This document shows positions 40,855-49,722 of a stretch of 64,000 bases of DNA, one piece after another. Position numbers and translations under genes: made by a program. The first letter of the stretch is position 1. Every line of letters starts with the position of its first letter. The stretch is from JACRBR01 sp964371355 (GTDB taxonomy: Bacteria > Chloroflexota > Dehalococcoidia > DSTF01 > JACRBR01). The notes beneath the pieces were generated by a model. The model ran no database searches. It had not been told where the DNA came from and was given only the letters and a program-made list of their open reading frames with translations. The DNA is taken from assembly GCA_964371355.1 (NCBI GenBank), contig CAYJMG010000013.1, forward strand, positions 44,241 to 108,240, written 5' to 3'.

Positions 40855-41700
40855 CTAGCAGAACCCCTCCGGGTCGTACCGGCACGAGTGTGTCGCGATA
40901 AACTCCATCACCCCCTCCTCGTCGTAGTCCTGATACCGGAAGTTCATCACACGCGTCCACGCCGACAGCCCCATCTCCCCGACCGGCAGGTCCGTATCCC
41001 GCGCCATCACGACCCGGTCGTCGAAGTTATCGATCCGCTCGTTCACCACGTCCTCGATCCGCCGCACCACCTCCTCGCAGGCGGCATCACCATCCGCGCA
41101 GTTGTGCCCGACGAACACGCCCGAGTGCTCGAGAATGTGCGGGATCGCATCGCGCGGGATCTCGACATCATGCGGGTACACATCCGGATCCGGCGGGATG
41201 TTGATGATCCGCCCGCCGCCAATGTCCACATTTCGCTCGACCCCTATGTGCGTACCCGAGCTCGGCGGGTTCGATGCGTAGCAGAACTCCGGATCCTCGC
41301 GTTGGTACTGAGACGGGGCACCCGGGCTGATCGGTGTGATCGGGGCGGGCGTTGGCTTCCGGTCGGCCAGATCCGAGCGCCGCACCCCCTCACAGAACAG
41401 CGTCATCACTTGGTCCATGAACCCGCTCTCGAAGTGCCCGCGCCCCTGCGACGGCACGAACGTCCCCGGAAGGTCGGCGCTGTCGTCTTCCTCTGCTTGC
41501 TCCGCCTCGGTCAGCGGATCCGGCGTCAGCCGAATGACGCCTTCACCCCGCACGTCGCCGTTGCGAGACCGCGAGGTGTTCGCGTCACTTTCGTTACCTG
41601 AGTCATTGAAGACCGCGACGGCTGCTACGATGCCCGCACCCACCAGCACCGCCATCGAGGCGATGAAGCCCGCGACCAAGAGACTTCGACTCCCCATCAC
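40855..41700 (-). CDS. DUF3105 membrane-anchored protein
   Basis: This 281-residue protein has an N-terminal anchor (LVAGFIASMAVLVGAGIVAAVAV), a flexible acidic middle (EQAEEDDSADLPGTF), and DUF3105: YASNPPSSGTHIGVERN, DAIPHILEHSGVFVGHNCADG and MNFRYQDYDEEGVMEFI. The domain's PPxSGxH and HxLEHxGV blocks are family hallmarks. The function is unknown; paired Cys residues point to an extracytoplasmic location. It is downstream of glyS on the same strand and may be co-transcribed. Confidence 0.85.
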   Translation of the reverse strand: MMGSRSLLVAGFIASMAVLVGAGIVAAVAVFNDSGNESDANTSRSRNGDVRGEGVIRLTPDPLTEAEQAEEDDSADLPGTFVPSQGRGHFESGFMDQVMTLFCEGVRRSDLADRKPTPAPITPISPGAPSQYQREDPEFCYASNPPSSGTHIGVERNVDIGGGRIINIPPDPDVYPHDVEIPRDAIPHILEHSGVFVGHNCADGDAACEEVVRRIEDVVNERIDNFDDRVVMARDTDLPVGEMGLSAWTRVMNFRYQDYDEEGVMEFIATHSCRYDPEGFC

Positions 41701-41712
41701 GCTCGGCTCCCG

Positions 41713-43053
41713 CTACACCACGTCCAACAACCGCTCCCGCAACGCCTCCACCAACCCCCCAACCGGCACCCGCACCTGCGCCATGCTGTCGCGCTCCCGG
41801 ATTGTGACCGCGTTGTCTTCCTCCACCGTCTGGAAGTCCACCGTCACACACAGCGGCGTCCCGATCTCGTCCTGCCGCCGGTACCTCCGGCCGATGCTCT
41901 GCGCGTCGTCGTACTGCGTCATCCAGTGCTTGCGTACCAGCGCATGCACCTCCCGCGCCTTCGGCGTCAGCTTCTCGTTCCGCGATAGCGGCAGCACCGC
42001 CACCTTGATCGGCGCCAGCGCCGGGTGCAGGTGCAGCACCACCCGCTTCTCGCCCTTCTCATCGACCTCCTCGTCGTACGAGTCCGTCAGGAACGCCAGC
42101 ATGCACCGCCCGACGCCCAGCGCCGGCTCGATCACGTGCGGCACGATGTGCTCCTTGCGCTCCTCGTCGTAGTACGACAGCGCCTTGCCGCTGTGCTGCG
42201 CGTGCTGCGTCAGGTCGAACGCCCCGCGGTGCGCGACGCCCTCCAGCTCGCCCCAGCCCATCGGGAACAGGTACTCGAAGTCCGACGTCGCCTGCGAGTA
42301 GTGCGACAGCTCCTCCTTCGCGTGCGCCCGCACCCGAAGGTTCTCCATCTTCAACCCGAACCGCGCGTACCAGCTCCGCCGCTCCTCGATCCACGTCTCG
42401 TGCAGCGCCAGCGACGCCTCCGGGTAGCAGAAGTACTCCATCTCCATCTGCTCCAACTCCCGCACCCGGAAGATGAAGTTGCGCGGCGTGATCTCGTTCC
42501 GGAACGACTTGCCGATCTGCGCGATGCCGAACGGCAGCTTCCGGCGCATCGAGTTCAGCACGTTCTCGAAGTTCACGAAGATGCCCTGCGCCGTCTCCGG
42601 CCGCAGGTACACCGTCGCGGCGTCGTCCTGCACCGGGCCGAGGAACGTCCGCAGCATGAGGTTGAACATGCGGGGCGCGGTGAATTGCCCGCGCTGGCCG
42701 CAGGTCGGGCACTCGTCCGACTGCAGCTCGTCCTCGCGGAAGCGCGACTGGCAGTTGCGGCAGTCGACCATCGGGTCGACGAACGTGTCCACGTGGCCGC
42801 TCGCCTTCCACACGTTCGGGTGCATCAGGATCGACGCGTCGATGCCGACGACGTCGTCGCGCTCCTGCACCATGGCCCGCCACCACGCGCGCTTGATGTT
42901 GCTCGTCATCTCCACGCCCAGCGGTCCGTAGTCCCAGGCGCCCTGCAGCCCCCCGTAGATCTCGCTCGATTGGAAGATGAATCCGCGCCGCTTGCACAGT
43001 GACACCAGGGTCTCCATGTCGAGGCGCGGTTTCTGGGCGTCTGGTTCTGACAC
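41713..43053 (-). CDS. glyS: Glycyl-tRNA synthetase (alpha2 dimer type)
   Basis: This 446-residue class II synthetase has motif 1 YGGLQGAWDYGPLGVEM, a zinc-like insert CRNCQSRF-to-CPTC, motif 2 QIGKSFRNEITPRNFIFRVRE and motif 3 GVGRCMLAFL. It charges tRNA-Gly. It is the single-chain dimeric type, not the alpha2beta2 form. I chose a GTG at 43053, with AGGAG eight bases upstream; an upstream start would run through an intergenic repeat and has no family match. Confidence 0.95.
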   Translation of the reverse strand: MSEPDAQKPRLDMETLVSLCKRRGFIFQSSEIYGGLQGAWDYGPLGVEMTSNIKRAWWRAMVQERDDVVGIDASILMHPNVWKASGHVDTFVDPMVDCRNCQSRFREDELQSDECPTCGQRGQFTAPRMFNLMLRTFLGPVQDDAATVYLRPETAQGIFVNFENVLNSMRRKLPFGIAQIGKSFRNEITPRNFIFRVRELEQMEMEYFCYPEASLALHETWIEERRSWYARFGLKMENLRVRAHAKEELSHYSQATSDFEYLFPMGWGELEGVAHRGAFDLTQHAQHSGKALSYYDEERKEHIVPHVIEPALGVGRCMLAFLTDSYDEEVDEKGEKRVVLHLHPALAPIKVAVLPLSRNEKLTPKAREVHALVRKHWMTQYDDAQSIGRRYRRQDEIGTPLCVTVDFQTVEEDNAVTIRERDSMAQVRVPVGGLVEALRERLLDVV

Positions 43054-43177
43054 GTTCGGTGCTCCTGAGGTGATAGGTGTTGGGTTGTAGGTTATAGGGG
43101 ATCCCCCCGCCGGGACAGTCGAGCCCACCGCCACAACCAACCTTCGGCGCCTCGCCTCGCACGTCTCACCTCTCTCG

Positions 43178-43270
43178 CCCGCATCCGGCTTCCCGTTTCC
43201 CGCATCCCGCTTCCCGCCTCCCGCATCCCGTCTCCCGCTTCCCGCCTCCCACTGCTCACGTCCCACCTCC
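43178..43270. repeat. Degenerate heptanucleotide array (GGGANGC on the minus strand)
   Basis: On the minus strand about 12 units of GGGAAGC, GGGAGGC, GGGATGC and GGGAGAC occur in a row between glyS and the c-di-AMP receptor gene. The G-rich strand could form quadruplexes. Confidence 0.75.
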
Positions 43271-43333
43271 CCGTTTGACGCCTTGATCCCGCCGCCATAC
43301 CCTGCCCTCAGCCGGGGTTCGGACGGAGGCGCC

Positions 43334-43675
43334 GTGCAGGAGCACCTGAAGCTGGTCATCATCATCGCCGCGGACGCGGATGCCGAAAAGCTGACGCGAA
43401 AGCTCGTCGAGCAGGGCTACCCGGCGACCAAGGTCAGCAGCACCGGCGGCTTCCTCCGCAAGGGCAACGCCACCATCCTCTCCGGCGTCGAAGCCTCCGA
43501 GGTCGACTCCATCATCGCCATGGTCCGGTCCGAGTGTTACGCCCGCTCCGAATACGTCCCCGTCCAGACCCTCCCCTTCTTCGGCGAGGGTTCCGTCATG
43601 CAAGAACCAATCGAAGTCCGCACCGGCGGTGCCATCGTCTTCGTGATGGATGTCGAGCGGTTCGAGAAGACGTAG
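43334..43675 (+). CDS. Cyclic-di-AMP receptor (DarA/PstA, PII-like)
   Basis: This 113-residue DUF970 protein has LKLVIIIAADADAEKLTRKLV, KVSSTGGFLRKGNATIL and the closing EVRTGGAIVFVMDVERFEK. The GGFLxKGN loop is the c-di-AMP binding signature of DarA/PstA-type trimers. A GTG start at 43334 has GGAGG nearby. Its target is unknown in all organisms. No diadenylate cyclase lies in this window. Confidence 0.88.
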   Translation: MQEHLKLVIIIAADADAEKLTRKLVEQGYPATKVSSTGGFLRKGNATILSGVEASEVDSIIAMVRSECYARSEYVPVQTLPFFGEGSVMQEPIEVRTGGAIVFVMDVERFEKT

Positions 43676-43678
43676 ATC

Positions 43679-44383
43679 GTGGGTCGGACTGGCTTCTGGT
43701 CTGTCGCTAAATACGCAACTCCGATCTGCATCTTCGTCTCCGTCAGTTGCTTCGAAACCAGCAGCTGGGAGTTGCCGCCGGACACACGGACCCGTGCGGT
43801 CCCCTCGCCAAGTGACCCGGCTTTGGAGGCCGCGCTTCTTCACGAGTCCGACTTGGGGAAGGGCTGGAACCGGTCTGCGGCGAGTCAGATCAGAATCACC
43901 GTACCCGACCACATCTACTGCGGCAGAAAGATGGATTCGCTGCCCCACACGGCCCACGCGGTCTATCACGGAATCAAGGACGATGCCTTTCAAGTGGATG
44001 AGGTGCTGTCACCTCGACCAGACGCGGAGGCAGCGCACGATTCGATGCGACAGCTGGCGGACGCGGTCGAAGGGTGCGGGTCCCTGACCGCGATGGATGG
44101 CACCGCGGAATCCATGTATAACATCGAACAAATCGAGTTCCCGACGATTGGCGACGAATCAGTCGCATTGAGGGTTACCGGGAGAATCGAGGTTCCAGAG
44201 GATCGATCACCAATCCCCATACCCGGGCTGCCGGATTCTCTGGAGATCTACTTTGTGCAGGCAAGATTCGACTCGCTAATCATGCAACTCGGTGTCGAAT
44301 ACCTGGGCACTGGAGACCCGGAACGAGCGAAAGAGATCGCCCTCGCGGCAAGCGAGCGCTACGAAGCCGAACAGACACCATAG
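43679..44383 (+). CDS. Secreted sensor-like protein, PknH extracellular-domain-like
   Basis: This 234-residue protein starts at a GTG three bases after the previous stop and has an N-terminal hydrophobic segment ending VSVSC, possibly a lipobox. The remaining domain (ALLHESDLGKGWNR, HIYCGRKMD, DSMRQLADAVEGCGSL, YFVQARFDSLIMQLGVEYLG) has two well-spaced cysteines and resembles the extracellular domain of mycobacterial PknH and related sensor proteins. The frame is intact, but the ribosome site is weak. Assignment is tentative. Confidence 0.6.
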   Translation: MGRTGFWSVAKYATPICIFVSVSCFETSSWELPPDTRTRAVPSPSDPALEAALLHESDLGKGWNRSAASQIRITVPDHIYCGRKMDSLPHTAHAVYHGIKDDAFQVDEVLSPRPDAEAAHDSMRQLADAVEGCGSLTAMDGTAESMYNIEQIEFPTIGDESVALRVTGRIEVPEDRSPIPIPGLPDSLEIYFVQARFDSLIMQLGVEYLGTGDPERAKEIALAASERYEAEQTP

Positions 44384-44863
44384 CCAGCCTCACAGTCTGC
44401 CTCGTACTCCTCGATTCGCCTGCGAATGAGCGCATGATCTTGATCGCCTCCACGTGCCCTTGGCGACCACGCCCCTTGACGGCCCGGCCATCTGGTTTCC
44501 CAACCGACCTCCAAGACGCAATTCTCTTCACCAATGTGATCCAACGCGCTTGGAGATCGCTGCCCGCGCCCCCTACGCTCGCCACCACGGCGCAGTGTCA
44601 CCCGACGCCCGTCGAGCCACCGAAAGGCCAAGTACCCATGCCGCGAATCGCGAAAGCGAAAACTGCCGAGCAATGTCCGCCCAGTTCCCGGGGGCCAGAT
44701 CTGCCGAGCAATGTCCACCAGTAGCGGCGGAGCTTCAGCTCCGCTCAGCCCCCGGCAACGAGATCTGCCGAGCACTACGAAGAGAGGAGCCGAGAGCATG
44801 TCGCGCTTCCAGCAAACGATGACCCGAGGACCAGCCGCGATCGCGACCACACGCAGCGCGGCC
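44384..44863. other. 480-base intergenic region with short repeats
   Basis: No gene was found. CTGCCGAGCA occurs three times (44663, 44701, 44765), the first two followed by ATGTCC. The second copy of the REP-like hairpin block is at 44727-44744. Confidence 0.5.
44727..44744. repeat. REP-like hairpin GCGGAGCT-TC-AGCTCCGC (second copy)
   Basis: Identical to the hairpin at 40694-40711, along with the flanking CAGTAGCG and TCAG. Confidence 0.7.
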
Positions 44864-45904
44864 CTACCAGCGCGCCTTGTGCTCCTCGATCCACCCGAAC
44901 ACGTCCGCGATCTCGATCGTCTCCCCCGTATCCGGAACTACCGTCCCGGTGTACCGGCCGAACATCTGGTGTACCTCAGACATGAGCACGCCGGTCTTCG
45001 CCTTCGCGACGCGCTCGTAGAATGGCACGAACCGCAGGTGCACGCGCTTCGACCGCGACCCGATCCGCCACGGCTTCATGAAGTCGCGCTCGTCGTAGGC
45101 GAACGGGATGTCTTCGCCGATCTTCGACAGCGCGCCGTCGAGGCAGATGCCGTTCTCGGTCATGCCCGTGCCGTCCGTCCATTTCGCGCCCAGGTTCAGC
45201 CCCAGCGTGCGGCCGTCCGGCAGCCGCGTGCTGAAGGCGCCCCAGTTCCACGCGGTGCTGTACTTCCACACCCCACGCCCGAAGTCCAGCACGCCCCAGG
45301 AGCTGCTGCGCTCCAGCCGGAACTTCTCCTTGCCCAGCACAATGTTCCCGTGCACCGGCAGCGTGTTCTGCTTCGACGTGAACTGGAAGCGGTCGCGGTT
45401 CCACGGGATGACGACGTTCAGCGTCTCGTGGCCGCGCCGCTGCTCGGCCAGCAGGTCCGCGTGCAGGTCCACCTCGCCGAAGTCCGGCCAGTCGACCTGG
45501 ATCCGCGTGCCCCGCGGCGTGTCCAGCAGCGCCACCCGCCGTTCGCCCTGGTCGAACACCACGCTCTCCCGCACGGTCGGCGGCAGGTCCAGTCCGCCCG
45601 GCGGCAGGATCGCCGTCCGCTCGATGAAGCGCCCCCGGGCGGCGTGCGTAGCGAACTCCAGGAAGTACACGAACGCCAGCACGTAGTGGTCCACGTCGGC
45701 GATGGTCGCCGAGAAGAACACGCGGTCGTCGTGGACGGCCCAGTAGTTCCAGCGCTTCTTGCGCGGCTCGTGGCCGGAAAGCTCGCACGTGTGCAGCGGC
45801 TGCCGGCTCCACCCGACGGCGTCGCGGTTCAGCCGTCCGCTCGCGTCGCAGAGGTCGACGGGGCCGGTGAGTTCGGGCTCGTGCGTGGGTTCGAGGCGTG
45901 GCAT
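44864..45904 (-). CDS. DUF2804 protein
   Basis: This 346-residue soluble protein has DUF2804 blocks: RKKRWNYWAVHDDRVFFSATIADVDHYV, the NVVIPWNRDRFQFTSKQNTL segment, SSWGVLDFGRGVWKYSTAWNW and NLGAKWTDGTGMTENGI. The fold is beta-rich. Family proteins are widespread in bacteria; the biochemical role is unknown. The gene is divergent from lysA. No clear ribosome site precedes its start. Confidence 0.85.
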   Translation of the reverse strand: MPRLEPTHEPELTGPVDLCDASGRLNRDAVGWSRQPLHTCELSGHEPRKKRWNYWAVHDDRVFFSATIADVDHYVLAFVYFLEFATHAARGRFIERTAILPPGGLDLPPTVRESVVFDQGERRVALLDTPRGTRIQVDWPDFGEVDLHADLLAEQRRGHETLNVVIPWNRDRFQFTSKQNTLPVHGNIVLGKEKFRLERSSSWGVLDFGRGVWKYSTAWNWGAFSTRLPDGRTLGLNLGAKWTDGTGMTENGICLDGALSKIGEDIPFAYDERDFMKPWRIGSRSKRVHLRFVPFYERVAKAKTGVLMSEVHQMFGRYTGTVVPDTGETIEIADVFGWIEEHKARW

Positions 45905-45932
45905 CGCCGCAGCTTATCCCACGCGCCCGGTT

Positions 45933-45960
45933 CACCGCAGACCCGCGGAAGACGCAGAGG
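45933..45960. repeat. CACCGCAG-type intergenic repeat (copy 1)
   Basis: CACCGCAGACCCGCGGAAGA then CGCAGAGG matches 48423-48450 at 26 of 28 bases. It lies in the gap before lysA. Confidence 0.6.
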
Positions 45961-46005
45961 TTCAAGGAAGGTGTTCGAATCAGGAGGCTCTCGTATACTC
46001 GAACC

Positions 46006-46044
46006 AACCCTAAACCTAGAACCTAACACCTAGCACCTACGAAC
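46006..46044. repeat. CCTAGAACCTAACACC-type heptad repeat before lysA
   Basis: The tract carries repeated CCTA/ACC heptads right up to the lysA start codon, and replaces a recognisable ribosome site. Similar tracts occur before other genes (see findings). Confidence 0.5.
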
Positions 46045-47373
46045 ATGGCCTTCGACCCGGCATACGCTAGCATCTTTCCCCGGACGACCACCGTCGAGGG
46101 CGGGCGCCTGCGCATCGGCGGGCTCGACGCGCAGGAGCTGACGCTCGATTTCGGCTCGCCGCTGTACGTGTTCGACGAGACGGAGCTGCGCGCCGGCATG
46201 CGCGAGTACCGGCAGGCGTTCCAGAGCCGCCACGCCGACACGGAGGTCACCTACGCCTCGAAGGCCTACCTCAGCCGCTTCATGGCCGCCGTCTGCCGCG
46301 AGGAGGGCATCGGCCTCGACATCGTCTCCGGCGGCGAGTTGGCGATGGCCCTGGCGGCCGGCTTCCCGGTCGAGCACTGCCACTTCCACGGCAACAACAA
46401 GGGCGAGGAGGAGCTGCGCGAGGCGCTGGCCGCTGGCGTGGGCCGCATCATCGTCGACAACTTCCACGAGCTGGAGCTGCTCGACCGCGTCGCCCGCGCG
46501 ATGGGCAAGGTCCAGCCCATCATCCTGCGCCTCTCGCCCGGCGTCGACGCGCACACCCACGCCAAGACCACGACCGGCACGCTCGACACGAAGTTCGGCC
46601 TGCCCATCTCGACCGGCCACGCCGCGCAGGCCGTCGCCGACGCCCAGCGCATGGCCGGCGTCGAGCTGGTCGGCCTGCACTGCCACCTGGGCTCGCCGCT
46701 GTTCAGCATCGAGCCCTACGACGAGGCCAACGCCGTCATGCTGTCGTTCGCGGCCGAAATGGTCCGCACGAACAGCCTGCGCCTGCGCGAGTACAGCCCC
46801 GGCGGCGGCTTCGCGTCGCAGTACGTCCGCGAGCGCCCGGCGCCCGACATCAACGTCTACGCCGAGGCCATCGTCTCGTCGTTCAAGCACCGCTGCGAGG
46901 AGAACGGCCTCCCGCTGCCGCACCTGTTCGTCGAGCCCGGCCGCTCGCTGGTCGCCCGCGCCTGTGTCGCCCTGTACACGGTCGGCGCGCGCAAGCAGAT
47001 CGAAGGCCTGCGCACCTGGGTCTCGGTCGACGGTGGCATGGCCGACAACATCCGCCCCGCCATCTACGACGCGAAGTACGAGGCAGTCGTCGTAAACCGC
47101 GCCGACGACGATCCCGTCGAGACCGTCACCATCGCCGGCAAGTACTGCGAGTCCGGCGACGTCCTGGTCAAGGACGCCCGCCTGCCCGCCACCTCGCCCG
47201 GCGACGTAATCGCCATGCCGGCCGCCGGCGCGTACGCCATCACCATGTCCAGCAACTACAACATGGCGCTCCGCCCCGCGATCGTTGTCGTGAGTGACGG
47301 TAAGGCGCGCCTCATCCGCCGCCGTGAGACCTACGACGACCTGCTGCGCACCGATGTCTGGGAGCCCGCATGA
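46045..47373 (+). CDS. lysA: Diaminopimelate decarboxylase
   Basis: This 442-residue alanine-racemase-fold PLP enzyme has the PLP lysine in EVTYASKAYLSRF, LDIVSGGELAMALAAGF, the glycine loop EYSPGGGFASQYV, HLFVEPGRSLVARACV and the closing CESGDVLVKDARLP. It makes L-lysine from meso-diaminopimelate. It overlaps the next gene (a hydroxyacid dehydrogenase) by four bases. The start ATG directly follows a heptad-repeat tract with no strong ribosome site. Confidence 0.95.
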   Translation: MAFDPAYASIFPRTTTVEGGRLRIGGLDAQELTLDFGSPLYVFDETELRAGMREYRQAFQSRHADTEVTYASKAYLSRFMAAVCREEGIGLDIVSGGELAMALAAGFPVEHCHFHGNNKGEEELREALAAGVGRIIVDNFHELELLDRVARAMGKVQPIILRLSPGVDAHTHAKTTTGTLDTKFGLPISTGHAAQAVADAQRMAGVELVGLHCHLGSPLFSIEPYDEANAVMLSFAAEMVRTNSLRLREYSPGGGFASQYVRERPAPDINVYAEAIVSSFKHRCEENGLPLPHLFVEPGRSLVARACVALYTVGARKQIEGLRTWVSVDGGMADNIRPAIYDAKYEAVVVNRADDDPVETVTIAGKYCESGDVLVKDARLPATSPGDVIAMPAAGAYAITMSSNYNMALRPAIVVVSDGKARLIRRRETYDDLLRTDVWEPA

Positions 47374-48419
47374 CCGGCGATCGCCTGCATGTGCTGATCA
47401 CGTTCGCGCTCGAGGACGACCTGGTCGCCCGCATCCGCGCGGTCGATCCTCGCATCGAGGTTACCGTCCTCGGATCGGAGCAACGGAAGCTGCTGCGCGG
47501 CTTCTCCTACCCCAGTGAGCGGGAGCGCGCCGCGGTCGCCGAGGGCCTGCACGGCGCCTTCGGGGCCGCGGACGTCGTCTTCGGGTTCTGGGGCGCCGAG
47601 CTGCACCAGGCGTTTACCGGCGCAGGCACGCTATCGGACGTGGCGCCGCGGCTGAAGTGGATCCAGCTCACCAGCGCCGGGGCCGACCGCCTGCTGGGCA
47701 GCGGCTTCATCCAGCAGGGCGTCACCGTCACCACGGTCAGCGGCCTGCACGCCACACCCATCGGCGAGTTCATCCTTCAGTCAATCTTGCTCATCGCGAA
47801 GAAGGCGCCGCAGTACATGCGCTCGCAGGCTCGCCACGAATGGTCGCGCTTCATGCCGCGTGAGCTGTACGGATCGACCGTCGGCATCGTCGGCATCGGC
47901 AACATCGGCGCCGAGGCCGGGCGCCTCGCGAAGGCGTTCGGCTGCCGCGTCATCGCTACGAAGCGCTCCGCCACAAAGTCCGAGACGGCGCCCTACGCCG
48001 ACGAAATCCTGCCCCCGTCGGAGCTGCCGCGCCTGCTGCGCGAAAGCGACTACGTCGTCCTCAGCATGCCCCTCACGCCCGAGACTCGTGGCATGATCGG
48101 CGAGACCGAGCTGCGCATGATGAAGCCGACCGCGGCGCTCATCAACATCGCCCGTGGCCCCGTCGTCGTCGAGGAGGCGCTGATCCACGCGCTGCGCGAG
48201 GGCTGGATCGCGGCCGCCGCGCTCGACGTGTTCGAGAAGGAGCCGTTGCCGGCCGAAAGCCCGCTGTGGGACATCGAGAACGTCATCATCTCGCCCCACA
48301 TCAGCGGCGGCACCGAGATTTACAACGTGCGGGCAGTCGAGATCTTCGCCGAGAACATTCGCCGCTACCTCGACGGCCAACCCCTCCGCAACATCGTCGA
48401 CCCCGCGCGGGGTTATTGA
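47370..48419 (+). CDS. D-2-hydroxyacid dehydrogenase (NAD-binding)
   Basis: This 349-residue protein has the NAD motif STVGIVGIGNIGAEAGRLAKAFGCRVI, SDYVVLSMPLTPETRGMIGE, LINIARGPVVVEEALIHAL, and LWDIENVIISPHISGGT, which carries the catalytic histidine. The family reduces 2-keto acids or oxidises D-2-hydroxy acids (SerA, DdlA, phosphonate types). Its N-terminal half is of the short type. It overlaps lysA, suggesting co-transcription, but the pathway link is unclear. Confidence 0.9.
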   Translation: MTGDRLHVLITFALEDDLVARIRAVDPRIEVTVLGSEQRKLLRGFSYPSERERAAVAEGLHGAFGAADVVFGFWGAELHQAFTGAGTLSDVAPRLKWIQLTSAGADRLLGSGFIQQGVTVTTVSGLHATPIGEFILQSILLIAKKAPQYMRSQARHEWSRFMPRELYGSTVGIVGIGNIGAEAGRLAKAFGCRVIATKRSATKSETAPYADEILPPSELPRLLRESDYVVLSMPLTPETRGMIGETELRMMKPTAALINIARGPVVVEEALIHALREGWIAAAALDVFEKEPLPAESPLWDIENVIISPHISGGTEIYNVRAVEIFAENIRRYLDGQPLRNIVDPARGY

Positions 48420-48422
48420 TTG

Positions 48423-48450
48423 CACCGCAGAGCCGCGGAGGACGCAGAGG
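48423..48450. repeat. CACCGCAG-type intergenic repeat (copy 2)
   Basis: CACCGCAGAGCCGCGGAGGA then CGCAGAGG, 26 of 28 bases as at 45933-45960. It separates the dehydrogenase stop from the tsaB start. Confidence 0.6.
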
Positions 48451-48458
48451 AAACGGGA

Positions 48459-49130
48459 ATGCAGCTCTGTATCGATGCCGCCGACGACCATCCGGGCATT
48501 GCGTTGGCCGTGGACGGCGTCGCGGGGCCGACACTCACGTGGGAGACGCAGCGGAACCACAGCGTGGAGCTACTTCCAAACATCGACCGTCTGCTGACCG
48601 AAGCCGGAAACACGAAGAATGACGTCTCGACCGTCTTCGTCGATATCGGACCGGGCGGATATGCGGCGCTGCGCGTGGGCGTCAGCATCGCGAAGGCGCT
48701 GGCGCATGGACTCGGCCTTCCCCTCGCCGGCGTCGGCCGCCTCGAGCTCGACGCCTGGGGTGCGGCACGCGACGCAGGCCTGACCGCCGGGCGCATCGTC
48801 GCGGTGCATCGCGCCGGACGCGGTGAGCTGGCATGGGCGGCCTACAGCCGCGGTGACCGGGAGTGGATGGAGGAGCGGGCGCCCGCGATCGCGAAGGCCG
48901 CCTCCGTCGAGCCGGAGCTGCACGTTGGCGACGTCGTGACCGGCGACGTCGACGATGCGCTCGCCGACGCCGTGCGTCGCGCCGGCGCGACCGTCGTGCA
49001 CGCCGACCACCACCGGGTGGTCGCGCTGGCCGAGCTCGGCCATCGGCGCCTGGCCGCGGGACAACTCGACGACCCGACGGCGCTCGTACCAATGTACCTG
49101 CGCGCGCCGGCCATCGGGCCGCAACGGTGA
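48459..49130 (+). CDS. tsaB: tRNA threonylcarbamoyladenosine biosynthesis protein TsaB
   Basis: This 223-residue protein is an ASKHA-like TsaB. It starts MQLCIDAADDHPGIALAV and has HSVELLPNIDRLLTEAG, and VFVDIGPGGYAALRVGVSIAKALAHGLGLPLAGVGRLEL, the G-P-G-S/Y-x-T-G-L-R family block with a degenerate GPGGY. It assembles with TsaD/TsaE to make t6A on ANN-decoding tRNAs. The ATG at 48459 was chosen because the residues upstream come from an intergenic repeat. The C-terminal half is short and variable. Confidence 0.88.
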   Translation: MQLCIDAADDHPGIALAVDGVAGPTLTWETQRNHSVELLPNIDRLLTEAGNTKNDVSTVFVDIGPGGYAALRVGVSIAKALAHGLGLPLAGVGRLELDAWGAARDAGLTAGRIVAVHRAGRGELAWAAYSRGDREWMEERAPAIAKAASVEPELHVGDVVTGDVDDALADAVRRAGATVVHADHHRVVALAELGHRRLAAGQLDDPTALVPMYLRAPAIGPQR

Positions 49131-49215
49131 GCGTCCGCTATAGTGCGCGCGCAACATCGGAGATCGCGCGCTCGCCCCGGCGGGCGCTCGCTGTGTATCG
49201 GAGGAGGCACAACAG

Positions 49216-49671
49216 ATGGCTATCGAACGGACGCTGCTGCTCATAAAGCCGGACGCGATGCAGCGCGGGCTGGCGGGTGAGATCATCGCCCGGATGGAGC
49301 GGCGCGGACTCAAGATCGTTGGCATCCGCCTGATGAAGGTGTCGAAGCCGCTGGCGAAGAAGCACTACGCCGAGCACGAGGGCAAGCCGTTCTTCCCTGG
49401 GCTGGTCGAGTACATCACCTCGTCTCCCATCATCGCCGCCGTCCTTGAAGGCCCGAATGCCATCCAGGCGATGCGCCAGACCATGGGCAAGACGAACCCG
49501 CTGGAGGCCGAGACGGGCAGCATCCGCGCCGACTTCGGCCTCGAGAAGGGCCGCAACCTCACCCACGGCTCCGACTCGCCCGCCAGCGCCAGGCGCGAGA
49601 TCGCCCTGTTCTTCGGCGACATGCCGCCAATCTCGTGGAGGCGGGACACGGACCCCTGGGTGTTTGAGTAG
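49216..49671 (+). CDS. ndk: Nucleoside diphosphate kinase
   Basis: This 151-residue Ndk has RTLLLIKPDAMQRGL, the IGxTNP-like MGKTNPLEAETGSIRADFG and the active-site His in NLTHGSDSPASARREIALFF. It balances NTP pools by phosphate transfer through the histidine. GGAGGAGG precedes the ATG. It is slightly longer than typical, ending ISWRRDTDPWVFE. Confidence 0.96.
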   Translation: MAIERTLLLIKPDAMQRGLAGEIIARMERRGLKIVGIRLMKVSKPLAKKHYAEHEGKPFFPGLVEYITSSPIIAAVLEGPNAIQAMRQTMGKTNPLEAETGSIRADFGLEKGRNLTHGSDSPASARREIALFFGDMPPISWRRDTDPWVFE

Positions 49672-49680
49672 CTCTTCCCC

Positions 49681-49707
49681 GGTGTGATATCATTTTGCTA
49701 TCACACC
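49681..49707. promoter_or_regulatory. 9-9-9 inverted repeat, toxin-antitoxin operator
   Basis: GGTGTGATA and TATCACACC form perfect arms around a nine-base spacer, 16 bases before the antitoxin ATG. It is placed as an operator for the antitoxin dimer. Confidence 0.6.
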
Positions 49708-49722
49708 GGGAGGGCAGAGGAC

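Noticed and set aside
40745..40960. Small minus-strand frame near the REP hairpins
   Set aside because: It spans a hairpin repeat and the 3' end of the DUF3105 gene, and shows only basic low-complexity residues.
41713..43365. Longer glycyl-tRNA synthetase start at 43365
   Set aside because: The added codons run through an intergenic heptad array and a TAGGTGT tract and have no family match; the GTG at 43053 has a good ribosome site.
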